Source: Vicia villosa
Taxonomy: Eukaryota; Streptophyta; Magnoliopsida; Fabales; Fabaceae
Reading direction: 5' to 3'
NCBI RefSeq assembly: GCF_029867415.1
Contig: NW_026705148.1
Coordinates: forward strand, 372,001-436,000
DNA length: 64,000 nt
Part shown: one piece after another, positions 46,817-57,325 of the stretch
Numbering within the stretch: the first letter of the stretch is position 1
Layout: each line of letters begins with the position of its first letter
Notes under the pieces: generated by a model
Databases searched by the model: none
What the model was told of the DNA's origin: nothing
Seen by the model: only the letters and a program-made list of their open reading frames with translations
Program-made: the position numbers and the translations under genes

Positions 46817-48379
46817 CTAGGACCGTCTGATAACAGAATGAGCTCCCCCATCTCCTCTCCGTTGGGCTCGGAGGCTTGCGAGCTCTTCTTCAAGTCGAGC
46901 TGACTTGGCTTTCTCTTCCATCAATTTCTTTTCCGAATCCTGCACCTTTCTCTTGCTATTGTTTTCGGACCTTCGCAACTTCGCACATTCCTGCTGTTTT
47001 CGGTACAAGCTTTCTTCCATCAAGTCATGAGATCGCCTTTGAGCACGCGTCATGTTTGAACCTTCACCTTACGCATGCTTGAGCTTACGAGCCAATTCTG
47101 CCTTTTCGTGATCTTGAAAATACCTCTCCAAGCCAACCTCTTTGTCCTTTGCTTTTAGCTTGATGTTGTCTGCTTTGGCCTGAGTATAGAGTTCAGCCGC
47201 AACTGTATCAGACAAGACCACAGGAGGTTGTTCATACAATGGATCCGACCTCACAAATGGCAACAACAAATCTTTCACTCTCGCCTCGACCCACTCCCAG
47301 TAAGGACCCATAGCAATAGGAACCTTCTTGCTCAAAGTAGTCTGATCTCTCTTGTGAACTTTAGCCCAAGCATACGCTATCTTTTCTAGCTTCAGAGGAT
47401 CTTTACCATCGGCAAAGTACACTGATTCAAACGCTTCTACATGCTTCTGAGACCCTTCCATTGCATACCCCAATTGACGGTAAACGAGCATGGGATTATA
47501 ACTAATACAACCTCTGGTTCCCATGAGAGGAACATTGGGATATTGACCGCAACTAGTGATGATGTTCCAAACCTTCCCTACACAATAGTTTCACCTGATG
47601 TCATAAGATGTGAGGTTAACAATCCTATCTGACCACTTAAGAAAACTCTTCTTGACCACAAAAGGTCCTCTCACCGGCAAATCCAACATGAACCACTGAT
47701 ACAACAACGCAAGACAAGAGCCAACAACATACTCTCCCTTCTTATGTCTCGAATGGATCGAAAAGTAAGCATTTGCAAGCAACGTTGGCACAGGGTTTTT
47801 GTTCATGAAGACACAAATCGCCGCCAAACTCACAAAGTTCTCCCTTGATGGGAATAAGACAATGCCATAGATCATGATAGCAAGCAAACGACTAAAATCA
47901 ACCCAATGCTATCTCTTAGCTGCATCCTCAGCCCTACTAACCAAAAAGCAAAGATAGAAACCAGAAACACCGCCCGATGACTTCCAATTTCTTTCCACCT
48001 CCTTTATACCCATGTGAAGAGCTTAAGCTATTTTTTCAAACCTCACAACCTTGGGAACTCGAACAAAAGGTACATCATCAGTAATTCGGATGTTGAGTAT
48101 GTAAGAAAACTCCTCGAGTGTTGGGACCAATTGATAGTCCTGAAATGTAAAACATCTCAACTGTGGATCATAGAACTGAAACAAGGTGATCAAAGCCATC
48201 AGATCAAAAGATGTATTGAGGATGGAGAGCAAATTTCCATAATCATGATTGAAGTCACGAAGAACCTCCCCTTCCAACCGAGAACTCAAACCTATCAACC
48301 CCGAAACATCAATATCTGGAATCTTGTAAGCGCTTGTATGCCTCGTACGTTCTTTGACAGTATCAGTGGGAATGTCCAT
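46817..48379 (-). pseudogene. Ogre ORF1 (DUF7745-like protein upstream of gag)
   Basis: Starting at the ATG at 48379 (MDIPTDTVKERTRHTSAYKI), pieces in sequence give PQLRCFTFQDYQLVPTLEEF, YFSIHSRHKKGEYVVGSC, LYQWFMLDLPVRGPFV and VPIAMGPYWEWVEARVKDL, then a charged coiled-coil C-terminus (EEKAKSARLEEELASLRAQ). This is the extra ORF found only in Ogre-like elements, and its function is unknown. At least three breaks (about 48020, 47588 and 47066) disable it. Confidence 0.78.
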
Positions 48380-49200
48380 CTTCAACTTGAGTGAACTCCT
48401 GAATATCCCTGGAAAATATGACATGCAAATGCTTATTATTATATACATTTTTTTTGCATTTCTTTTGGGAAATAAATATGCTATGATGCAAAGTGGTGGG
48501 ACTTGTTTCCACCCACCGGGCATTCTGGACTACCGACAACACACATAATACAGAGCCAAAGGTTCGGCCCCAGACGGTATACCATACGGAACATAGAATG
48601 TCGAACCACGGAACCCACATCCATAGTCAATAACTCACTGGAATAGAACACATATCACCACTCGAACAAGAATCATAGTACCCCACGAACAGGAACCAAT
48701 AGTACACTTGAACGAGAACAGCGGTAACCCACGAACGAGAACAGCGGTAACCCACGAACAAGAACCAAAGTCACCATCAATGTACCTGTTAAGCAATGAT
48801 TGATTCCCTCCCCACTCACGGGTAAATCTAGGCCAGGGTAGGTCAAAAAGCCAACAGAGGATTGAATGTAGGCGTTATCATACGATATTGCCTCATTCCA
48901 CCAAGCTCTGCCCGTGGATACGTGATCAGATCAAACAGGCATACGCCTTCTGTCCGTCACGGCCACTCTAGTCCTAGTTCCTAAGGTATCACTCATAGCC
49001 TGGGTATTGGGCCTTTTACCTCTTGAAACACCCACCCAACAGACAGAAATTCAGACAGTCCAGAATATGATACAGAAAAGTAAAAGCGCACATAGAATGC
49101 AATGCAAACAGGTAGATATGCAAAGCAATAAAACACCCCAAAGATAAACACACAAGCGCTAGGATCGACTTGCTAGGTCCGGACCCGCAATAGGTCGAGA
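48380..49200 (-). other. Ogre 5' untranslated region
   Basis: Non-coding DNA between PBS and ORF1. A 23-bp unit (GAGAACAGCGGTAACCCACG plus three bases) is repeated in tandem at about 48713-48760, with looser copies on either side. Confidence 0.6.
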
Positions 49201-49220
49201 CGTCCTCAGCAGAGTCGCCA
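49201..49220 (-). other. Ogre primer-binding site
   Basis: The minus strand reads TGGCGACTCTGCTGAGGACG, two bases downstream of the LTR end ...GGTAGCGACA. This is the tRNA-Arg-type PBS characteristic of Ogre/Tat elements. Confidence 0.75.
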
Positions 49221-49222
49221 GC

Positions 49223-50594
49223 TGTCGCTACCGCGAAAATTAATAGAGTCGCCACTAACATATTTATCTTGAAAAGGAAGGGAATGCCAGCAAACCACAA
49301 AACAAAACAACGGTCTCACGACCAGAGAAAAAGGGTAAGGGAGTCGGTTACGCGTGGGGAAGGTGTTAGCACCCCACGCGCCCATCGTACTCGATGGTAT
49401 CCACGCCTGCGTCTAAATCTATGGGTGTGTAAGCAAACTGCACTAACCTGGACTAGAATGCATGCAAAATGTAGGGAAGAGAAAGAGTTATACTCGCACG
49501 GGCCCTACCCCGCTGCCTACGTATCCTTTTTGAGGAATCAGAGGTACCGTAGCTCGACTAACTAATTTCTGTTTGTTTTGTGTTTTTTAGGTGAACGAGT
49601 TACATTCGCGCTCCGCTGCTCGACCTTTGGAGACTTATGCTGGGACAGGAGCGGAAATAACAAGCTCTTAAGAGAAGAAAATCAAAGATTGTGGTTTGTG
49701 TTTTAAAGAATGCATGAGGAAGACCTAAGCTAAGGGGGAAAGCTTTCTACCTAATGTTATTATACAAAGGGTACAAGTCTAAACTAAACTAACAACCTAT
49801 GGGGAAAAGGAGAAAGCAACACACAAGAATATCACACAAACGAGCTCCGCTCGTAAAGCAAACAAACCAACGGTACTGACCGAGTGGTAGAAAAGCGGTC
49901 CCGCCATAGCCAAGGGGAGCAACTCAACCCAAGTCAACCAAGCATTAGACCTCGCGAAAATGATCGGGCCATAGACAAGAGGAGCAAATTCCTCTCAGCA
50001 ACCAAGCCGTCACGGATCGTAAAGGTAAACGGTGCGTGCGTACACCGAGCATCAACATCGAGTGACGCGAGCTATAGGAAAGGCGGGAGTCCGGCTGTAT
50101 GAACCCTTTTCCTGAAATACTCGATAACAAGACTTTGTGCATGTTCGGAAGCGAGCGACGTGTAGCGTACGCATACCGAACGGACTCGATGAGACTAGGC
50201 GGGGGTTGATTGCTAACCCTTTCTGCGTGCCTTCCATGAGGACTTAACGGAGTGCCATATAGGACTTATTACACCGTGACTCCTTGCCGCGAAGCACAAA
50301 TATAAACACACTAACAAATCGAAGGAGTTATGAATTTTCGAACTCGGCGCGACATACTCGAAAACACACTTTTTTACCAAAACAACGCGACGATCCTTAA
50401 AATTCTGGGCATTTTCGGTGCACAATCAGCCGATGGTCCGAACATATGAAATCTTGGTAATGATGGTACGGAGCTCCATCTAAAGTTTCAAGCGAATCCG
50501 ACGAGCGGATTGCGAGATATGAATTTTCCGAGGCCCGAAACCCTACATTCAGCACTCTTTTTCACTATGAAACCTCGAGTAATTTACAAATTTG
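49223..50594 (-). mobile_element. Ogre 5' LTR, inner part, with about 2.1-kb deletion
   Basis: It matches the 3' LTR from 32386 to about 33480 and then jumps to about 35565, so roughly 2,085 bp are missing. The junction carries AAA microhomology (CTAAC-AAA-TCG, about 50316). The deleted part includes the TATA box and the AACCGGTT palindromes. Similarity stops abruptly at 50594, where CACTA sequence begins. Confidence 0.85.
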
Positions 50595-51411
50595 TCTCCG
50601 GCAAAAGTCTTATGGTATTTTCCTATAATTCCGAGATTTAGACGCATGTATCATAGTGAAATCGATTCAAGACACTTGACTTGGCATGCAGATGGAAGAA
50701 TTATTGATGGAAAGTTGCGACATCCGGCAAATTCACCACAGTGGATGAAAGTTGATAATGATTATCCTGAATTTGGAAAAGAAGCAAGAAACCTTCGCTT
50801 GTCATTGTCTACTAATGGAATGAACCCGCACAGTATTCAAAGTATCTCGCATAGCACATGACCTGTGATTCTTATGATTTATAACCTACCTTTGTGGCTA
50901 TGTATGAAGCGTAAGTACATGATGTTATCTATGTTAACTTCTGGGCCTAAACAACCAGGGAATGGCATAGACGTGTACTTGGCACCCTTAATCGAAGATT
51001 TAAAGTTTTTGTGGGAGAACGATGTGGAGGTTTATGATGGGTATAGGAAAGAAAGTTTCAACTTGAGGGAGATGTTGTTTGGAACAATTAATGATTTTCC
51101 AGCATACGGAAATCTATCAGGGTACAACAATAAAGGTCAAAAAGCGTGTCCTGTTTGTGAAGATGGAACCAATACGACACGATTGGAACATTGTCAGATG
51201 AATGTATTTCTCGGTCATCGTAGATTCTTAAATTCTAATCATCACTACCGTGGGTGGAGAAAAGCATTCAATGGAAAGGCTGAACAACGTAGGCGTCGGT
51301 GTTATGCACTCATACATCCGGTAAACCGATCAATATATTATTTAATTAATAGAACAATTTATTTACACATTTCAATAATAATAGTCTAATGTTTATTATG
51401 GTTTTATTTAA
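50595..51411 (+). pseudogene. CACTA TNP2-type transposase fragment
   Basis: The translation contains RFRRMYHSE, LTWHADGRIIDGKLRHPAN, MNPHSIQ, LPLWLCMKRKYMML, SGPKQPGNGIDVYLAPLIED, INDFPAYGNLSGYNNKGQKA, CPVCEDGTNT and GHRRFL. All are hallmarks of the transposase_21/TNP2 family. A stop and frame change fall near 50862. The N-terminus is missing at the LTR junction. A GT-AG intron (about 51319-51411) probably joins it to the next block. It normally excises and inserts CACTA elements; this copy is dead. Confidence 0.88.
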
Positions 51412-52370
51412 GGTTGTTGTATGACAAATTGATGCGCGGGAATCAATTAATGTCAAACAGATTCCATTTCGTGTCTTCCTCCCGTGTCAACGGAGCGACA
51501 ATCGATAGGGAACCGGATTCAATAAGAGAGCACTTAGTCGAGAGATTCATGGCCACCGACAATACAGAAAGCTTGTATCTCTGGGCGTATAATACTATTC
51601 CAATAGGGTTATATTTTCATTCTAAGTTTATTCTAATCTTTGTTTCTTTTGCGTAGAAAATTTTCGTATAAACTTTTGTTTTAATTTATAGACGTCACTG
51701 GTTGTTGGTTGCTATGGATCCTGTAAAATAATTGGTATATTATCTGAATTCGTAGATGGTGATTGGACCAATTATCCGGATATGAAGTCAATGATTGATA
51801 CGTAAGTGAGATTGTTCTAAATATTCGTGTATATTTATATATTTAATTTTTTCTGTGACATTGTTCTAAATATATGTTTTTATTTTGTTAGAGCAATACA
51901 AGTATTCTGACGTCAAAGAGAATTTCGAGTATCACGGACAAAATCAAGCAACATTACTTGGATCAAAGTGCAGGTACATTAGTTTTCACAATTTTGCTTA
52001 TAATAGTTATGATACTTGATAAAACAAGACAACTATACATTCTTATTTATTTTTCTATGTAGTGTGCTCAACAGCGAAACAGTACAGATTGCGGATACTT
52101 CGTTTTGAGGTTTATCAAAGAAATCCTTCAAATGAATCGAGTAGAGATTCCAATCACGGTGTGAATTTATAACTTAGGATTTGTTATATTATTTATCGGA
52201 TATTTCTTATAATTTATTACTTTTAACTAAATCATGTTTATTTTTTGTAGTACTTTGATGAAGTCAAGTATGCTCATTACACGAAACTTAAGTTGAAAGA
52301 AATCAAAGAGGAATTGTGTCAATATTTTATTGCGCAAAGAATCAAAGAGGATTTCTGTTTTGGTGGTTAC
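51412..52370 (+). pseudogene. Ulp1/C48-like cysteine protease of the CACTA element
   Basis: Exon-like blocks separated by GT-AG introns carry a Ulp1 catalytic domain. They are NRFHFVSSSRVNGATIDREP upstream, RHWLLVAMDPVK with the catalytic His (about 51690), a degenerate VVYYLNS-type block, NITWIKVQ, then CAQQRNSTDCGYFVLRFIKE with the Gln and catalytic Cys (about 52060), and FDEVKYAHYTKLKLKEIKEE. Several stops (near 51730, 51763 and 51910) and frame changes make it a pseudogene. Ulp1-type SUMO-protease domains are common passengers in plant CACTA and MULE elements. Whether they help transposition is not known. Confidence 0.78.
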
Positions 52371-53270
52371 GAGTTAGAAGTTAGTTATTGTTATCTGTTA
52401 GAGGTTTTAGGTAGAAGGTTGGTTAGAATTGTTAGTTATTGGAATTCTGTTAGTTTGACAAATAGGAAGGTTAGTTAGTGTCAGGGAAAGTTATGCTATT
52501 AGAACTGAATACGTTAGTGAATGTTAGTTTTTGATAGCATAAAAATCTGTTAGTTGGTTATAGATATATTAGTAAGAGAAGTTAATTGGAAATGGTGACG
52601 AAGTCTATTAGAAATATATATACTTGACTGAACTTGAATGCGGATCAAATAGAATGCTCGGCTTCCAGTTATATGCATTTATGTGTAGCTGTTCGAAATG
52701 GTAAATTGAACTTGGATTTTGTATGGATGATATGTTGTAGTATCTTGGTTTCTTCTTTAAATTTGGTTTTCTGGTTTTATGTAGGGGCAGTTCATGATTG
52801 GTGTAGAAGGGCATTGGTTGAATTGAGACATGGCTAAGCTTGAAGTGAGGATATGCAAGATGAAATCAAAAGGTTTTATTGAACATGGCTTGGAATGATG
52901 AGAATGATGTTGGAATTTGTAGAATAGGTGGGATTGTTTCACAGATACATAGAAAAGGTTTCTTATTGTTATAATGTAATGTGAATTGGTTTAGTTGTTT
53001 TGGTCATGTTAAAAATATGTGAATCGGTGTATATATATTTTGGATAAATTACAATGATATATAATGTAATGGTATAATTTATAATGCCTTTTTTGTATAT
53101 AATCGAAATCGCTTCTTTGTTGAAATAATGAGATTACTGAAATATTGGGATTACGATTGTAAATTATAGGTTTATGGGATAACAATGGTAACTTACAGGT
53201 TCATGAAATAATGCTGCCAAAAATGCAGGTTTAGAAATTATAAAAATAATAGGTTTATTAAAAACACTAA
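52371..53270 (+). other. CACTA interior, AT-rich, non-coding
   Basis: No domain is recognised. GTTAGTTA/TTAGTTAT words are frequent at 52370-52560. It lies between the Ulp1-like block and the subterminal repeats. Confidence 0.4.
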
Positions 53271-53767
53271 CGAAAACGCTTTTTAAGAAAAAGCGCTGCC
53301 TTAGGCTATCTATGAAAGCGCTTTTTAAGAAAAAGCGCTGCTTTAGACCTATATATGAAAGCGCTTTTAAAAGCGCTGTCGTAGGTAGGCCTAACTGCTT
53401 TAGGCCTATATATGAAAGTGCTTTTAAAAGCGCTGTCGTTGGTAGGTCTAAGGCAGGGCTTTTTTTAAAAAGCGCTTTCATAGAAAGGCCTAAAGCAGCG
53501 CTTTTTCTTAAAAAGTGCTTTCATAAGCCTACTTTAGAAAGCTTAAAAGGCATTCTAAAGTAGGCCTACGAAAGCGCTTTTCAAGAAAAAAGCGCTGTCT
53601 TAGGCCTATATATAAAAGTGCTTTTTAAGAGAAACCGCTGCCTTAGGCCTACCTACGACAGCGCTTTTGCCTAAACAAAAAGCACTGCTAAAACCTATAG
53701 TAGCACCACCTATGGCAGCGCTTTTAAAACCCAAAAAGCGTTGTCGTATGCCTTTTATGGCATAGTG
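53271..53767 (+). repeat. CACTA subterminal repeats (AGCGCTTTTAAAAGCGCT type) and TIR
   Basis: About a dozen AGCGCT cores occur in roughly 500 bp, many as palindromes such as AGCGCTTTTAAAAGCGCT (about 53361). They are spaced by CTGTCGTAGG / CTTAGGCCTA words and occur in both orientations. The last bases form the TIR, itself an inverted repeat (ATGCC-ATAAAA-GGCAT) ending TAGTG at 53767. Such arrays bind the CACTA-encoded TNPA-type protein in known systems. Confidence 0.85.
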
Positions 53768-54030
53768 ATTACAGAATATTCCGTAGGTACATCTACGAAA
53801 CACTCTATTTTTAACATGTTCCGTAGATGTACCTACGGAGCAATTGTTGAACTGAAATAATTTGAATTAAGCTAACATTTACTATGTTTTTTAACGCTTT
53901 CGTATATGTACCTACGAAAAGAAACACATTTTTTGAAATAAATTGTGCTTTCGGATGTACATCTACGAAAGCAGGGGGCATAATTAGAATTTTGCCAGAT
54001 GACCAGGGTGTAATGAGATATTCTTCAAAT
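53768..54030. mobile_element. MULE terminus with repeated CGTAG-TGTAC-CTACG palindromes
   Basis: Four diverged palindromes, CCGTAGGTACATCTACG (53779), CCGTAGATGTACCTACGG (about 53821), CGTATATGTACCTACG (about 53903) and CGGATGTACATCTACG (about 53952), are followed by GGGGGCATAATTAGAATTTTG and ...ATGAGATATTC. The order matches 16807-17077. The CACTA end abuts it at 53767, so the CACTA probably inserted into this MULE. Confidence 0.5.
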
Positions 54031-54318
54031 TTTTCTATGCTTATATATCGAGAGAATTGTTAATGTAGTGAAAATCATTTTCAAAAAATAATCTTATTTA
54101 TTAAAATTGTTAAGTCTTTTTTTTAGTAACATTTGATGCTAAAAGTAAGGGTATCTCTGTAAAAAAAATTGTTTTTTATTATTCCTATTATTATTATTTT
54201 ATTTTAATTTGATTACAATTTAATGTAATTATTCTCCTTGCAAATACACATAATCTTATAATTTTATCTCAAAACTTTCCTGCAAAATCTTTTTTATTAG
54301 ACCTTTTAATTAATTAAT

Positions 54319-54622
54319 GGCTTAAATAGTCTTTTGGTTCATATAAGTTGGTGTATTTTTTATTTTCGTCTTTCTATCTTATTTTTCTTGGAAATGATCC
54401 AAAATGTTAAAATCCTTTTGGTTTTAGTCCCTAAAATTAAAATCCGCGGGAAAATTTAAAGAAAAATCCGTAAGAAACATGCGGATTTTCCTGCGGATTT
54501 TAACTCTAGGAACTAAAATCAAAAGGATTTTAACATTCAGGGATTATTTTCAAGAAAAATAAGATACATGGACAAAAACGAAAAACACGCTAACTTACTT
54601 AAAACAAAAGACTATTTAAGCC
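54319..54622. mobile_element. 304-bp foldback MITE
   Basis: The two halves are inverted copies almost along their whole length. The left arm is GGCTTAAATAGTCTTTTGGTT...AAAATCCTTTTGGTTTTAG...AAAATCCGC, and the right arm is its complement ending AGACTATTTAAGCC. It is flanked by TTAATTAATTAAT on both sides (54306-54318 and 54623-54635), within which the real TSD cannot be resolved. As single strand it would form a hairpin of over 100 bp. Confidence 0.85.
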
Positions 54623-54635
54623 TTAATTAATTAAT

Positions 54636-55680
54636 AATAAAATTAGAAATAAAACTTGGTAACTCCGGCGCATGAATTTTATGTTAGTTACTAAAATTTT
54701 TAAATAAAACAAAACATGCATCCTTGATCACGTTTGTTGTGCTGATGCAATAATTACATTTATAAATGTAGCCAATTAGTTAATAGAGAAATAAATGGAA
54801 ATATTATGACCAGATTAATCATTAGAGTTCTTCCATTTCTGTTAATTTTCTTTTCATAAATTATTTCTTTTGTTAATTAATTTATTCTAATATTTATTGA
54901 TGTTTATGTTTTCTTAGATCTATTTTGAAGACTTACAAAATAAGATTTGTTCATAATACTTTTTCAATCTTTCTCAATTTTTTTCATAAATTGATTCTTT
55001 GTTATTTTTTTTAATATGTACTAGAATAAGACCAGAGCGATGTAGACTAATTTTATTTTATTATAAATTTGAATTTTAATTACAAAATTAAAAATAATAT
55101 ACATCACATTATCTGAGTAGTCACACACATATGTAAATATCACAATAAAAGAATTGTATAGGAGAAATCACAATAAATAACACTACAAATTTTCAGACGT
55201 GATCAAAGGGTACTCGAACTCACAATTTTTTTATTTTTTTACATTTTATAAGTGTGTGAGTTTCTTTCTATACTAAATTGGACTTTATATATTTGTTAAA
55301 ATTTATAGATATCGAAAATATAAGTGAGAATGTTATAACTTAGTCGTATCTATTTAAATTTTAAAACAATTATATTTATTTTAAATGAAATATTTGGTGT
55401 GATTTTTTAGCATCGAATGGTAATAAAAATTACTCACCCATCTAAAATAATTAAAATGGTACATACTTTAAATATTAGCATGCTCTTTCATATAAGAAAA
55501 AAATAATTAAAATTATTCTTAAAATAATTTGGTGCCTTTTTAAATATATAAAAAAAATTACTACTAAGGAAGAGAAAGGTCAATATATAGCCTTGTTTGT
55601 GTTTCTTATGTTGATTTGTTACAGCAGAGTAACAAAAATTTACCAACAAATTCCTTCAAGATCGTTCCTATTTTCAATAT
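54636..55680. other. AT-rich spacer inside the foreign block
   Basis: No gene, RNA or TE terminus is recognised. Confidence 0.4.
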
Positions 55681-55683
55681 TAA

Positions 55684-56158
55684 GAGTGTGTTTGGATGAG
55701 GTAATTGAGAAATTTTAAGAAATTTAAAATTCTAAATAATTTAAAATGATTCAATTGAAATCCATTCATTTTTAAATTCATTTGTTTGGATGAAATATTA
55801 AAATGATTCATTGTTCAATTTTTGGGATCATTTTCATAAATTTTAAAACTTTTTGGCCAAATTTTAAAAATGTAAAATATGGACCAATTTGTAATTTTTG
55901 AAAATTTGAAGGGACTAATTTGTAAAATTTAAAAATTATTAAAGACTTATTTAGAGTGAAGGAGCAATTTCAAATTTTTTACTTTTTATTTGTTATATTA
56001 AATTCCTTAAATTTAACTTGGATAAAATACTTCATAAATTTACATCTTTTTAACAATTCATCATATTTATAATCTAAACAATGAATTTTGATCAAATCAT
56101 TTTAAATTCCGTCTAAAAATTACTTTCTCACATAAAAATATTTCATCTAAACACACTC
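55684..56158. mobile_element. 475-bp Tourist/PIF-Harbinger-like MITE
   Basis: The TIRs are GAGTGTGTTTGGATGAG (left) and, reverse complemented, GAGTGTGTTTAGATGAA (right), flanked by TAA on both sides (55681-55683 and 56159-56161). A 3-bp TAA duplication and a G-GTGTTTGG-type TIR are Tourist features. The interior is AT-rich and non-coding. Confidence 0.7.
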
Positions 56159-56161
56159 TAA

Positions 56162-56525
56162 AGGATGTAGCCTTTCTAATTATAGAAAGGTTATATTGAT
56201 TTCATCTTCTTTGTATAACAAAGAGAAAAGAAAACTATGATCAACCCATTCTGCTATAGAAGTCACCATCTAAGGCCAAACACGCAGTCACAGTGGCTTT
56301 CCTTTTCTATCAGAAAGATATTCTAACTTTTCGACTTTACTCTTTAGAATGTTGTATTTTCAATAATCAATACACTATGCGGTGCGCCACAGTTTTGAAG
56401 ATTTTGGGTTCTCTAGAACTAATCTTTTCTCAACGTGAATTTATCAATCATGATACCTTGTTTCTTCAAGATCAAAGAAGTTTTGTTAGATATATGTTAA
56501 ACATGCAGAAATGCTGCAACCACGT
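56162..56525. other. Short unassigned spacer
   Basis: Contains an AACCTTTCTATAATTAGAAAGG-like inverted repeat (near 56168-56195). No supported gene; the 94-codon plus-strand frame has no domain. Confidence 0.35.
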
Positions 56526-56754
56526 TGTTATACCCCAAAATTTGCCCGCATCTTTTTTCAAGAAAACTTCAATCTAAAAATTAAGAGTTTCATATAATCT
56601 TGGATTTTCACATCCTGATTTATGAATACTTGATTTTTAGAATTTTTTTCTTATACAGTATTTTGTCTTGATGTTGAATTTATTCTTACGCAAACGCCAG
56701 TTACTGTTTATTACTTCACACACGCTATTTATTTGATATTTATTTACAGATAAG

Positions 56755-56835
56755 TAGTACTGACGCAATTGGTACAGAGTTAAATCTTTTGCAGGCGCAG
56801 AGTCCGGGATTCAGACTGTACTGGTAACAAGTAAA
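56755..56835 (+). repeat. tRNA-like (pol III box A/B-like) segment in the LTR
   Basis: Box A-like TGACGCAATTGG (56761-56772) and box B-like GGATTCAGACT (56807-56817), 34 bp apart, surrounded by GCAGGCGCAGAGTCCGGG. It may be a SINE head or coincidence. Box B is a weak match. Confidence 0.25.
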
Positions 56836-57056
56836 TTATTATTAATTTTTGTTTCCCACTAACTTTTGTACTATATTCCATTATTTTCAAAATCTCTTTT
56901 CAAATCTCTTTTTCAAAAATCAAATCTTAACTTTATTCTACACATCTCTCTTTTTCCCAACACTATCATACACTCTCTTTCAAATCTTACTTCCACTCAA
57001 ATTTTTCTTTTGTACGGAATCACTTCATTCCCCAACGTCTCTATCCCTCTTTTCAT

Positions 57057-57067
57057 TCTATAAATAC
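57057..57067 (+). promoter_or_regulatory. TATA box upstream of the small LTR ORF
   Basis: TTCTATAAATACC lies in a pyrimidine-rich promoter-like context. The expected start about 30 bp downstream would give a short leader to the ATG at 57158. Confidence 0.45.
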
Positions 57068-57157
57068 CTCTCATTTTTTTCATAAAATCTCACATCAAAT
57101 TCTAAATCATTTCTCAAATTTCTACTTCATATCCATTCTCTCTTCCTCCCCGGCAAA

Positions 57158-57325
57158 ATGGCAAAGCGGATGGAAACGTGTTTTCTTATGGTCATCATCA
57201 TTGCTACGGTGATCATGTCCTTCTTCTGTCTGCATAGTCCTGAAAAATGTGGACCTGCGATGGTTACACTCCCGATCATCTATTTTCTGTTGGTCATAGC
57301 ATGGGTTATTAATCGTCATTCTTAA
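57158..57325 (+). CDS. Small two-helix membrane protein ORF within an LTR (55 aa)
   Basis: I do not recognise a family. The ATG lies in an excellent plant context (AAAATGGC), about 100 bp downstream of a TATA box, and is the first ATG of the inferred transcript. The protein begins MAKRMETC. It has a hydrophobic stretch FLMVIIIATVIMSFFCL (residues about 9-25), a short polar loop with two Cys (HSPEKCGPAM), a second hydrophobic stretch LPIIYFLLVIAWVI (about 38-51) and a basic tail NRHS. The layout is that of a small hairpin membrane protein. Being inside an LTR, it would be the first ORF of any transcript starting there. It could be chance, so coding status needs comparison with other LTR copies. 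Confidence 0.4.
   Translation: MAKRMETCFLMVIIIATVIMSFFCLHSPEKCGPAMVTLPIIYFLLVIAWVINRHS

Larger units (their letters stand above)
50595..53767 (+). mobile_element. CACTA (En/Spm) transposon, 5'-truncated
   Basis: It starts in the middle of a TNP2 transposase exon at the LTR junction and ends in ...GGCATAGTG. The reverse complement of this end is CACTATGCCATAAAAGGC, a proper CACTA terminus. The subterminal 500 bp are packed with AGCGCT-type repeats. The left TIR is absent. Confidence 0.85.

Noticed and set aside
56293..56577. 94-codon plus-strand ORF
   Set aside because: No domain. It crosses the start of the Ogre-like LTR at 56526, so it cannot be a conserved gene.
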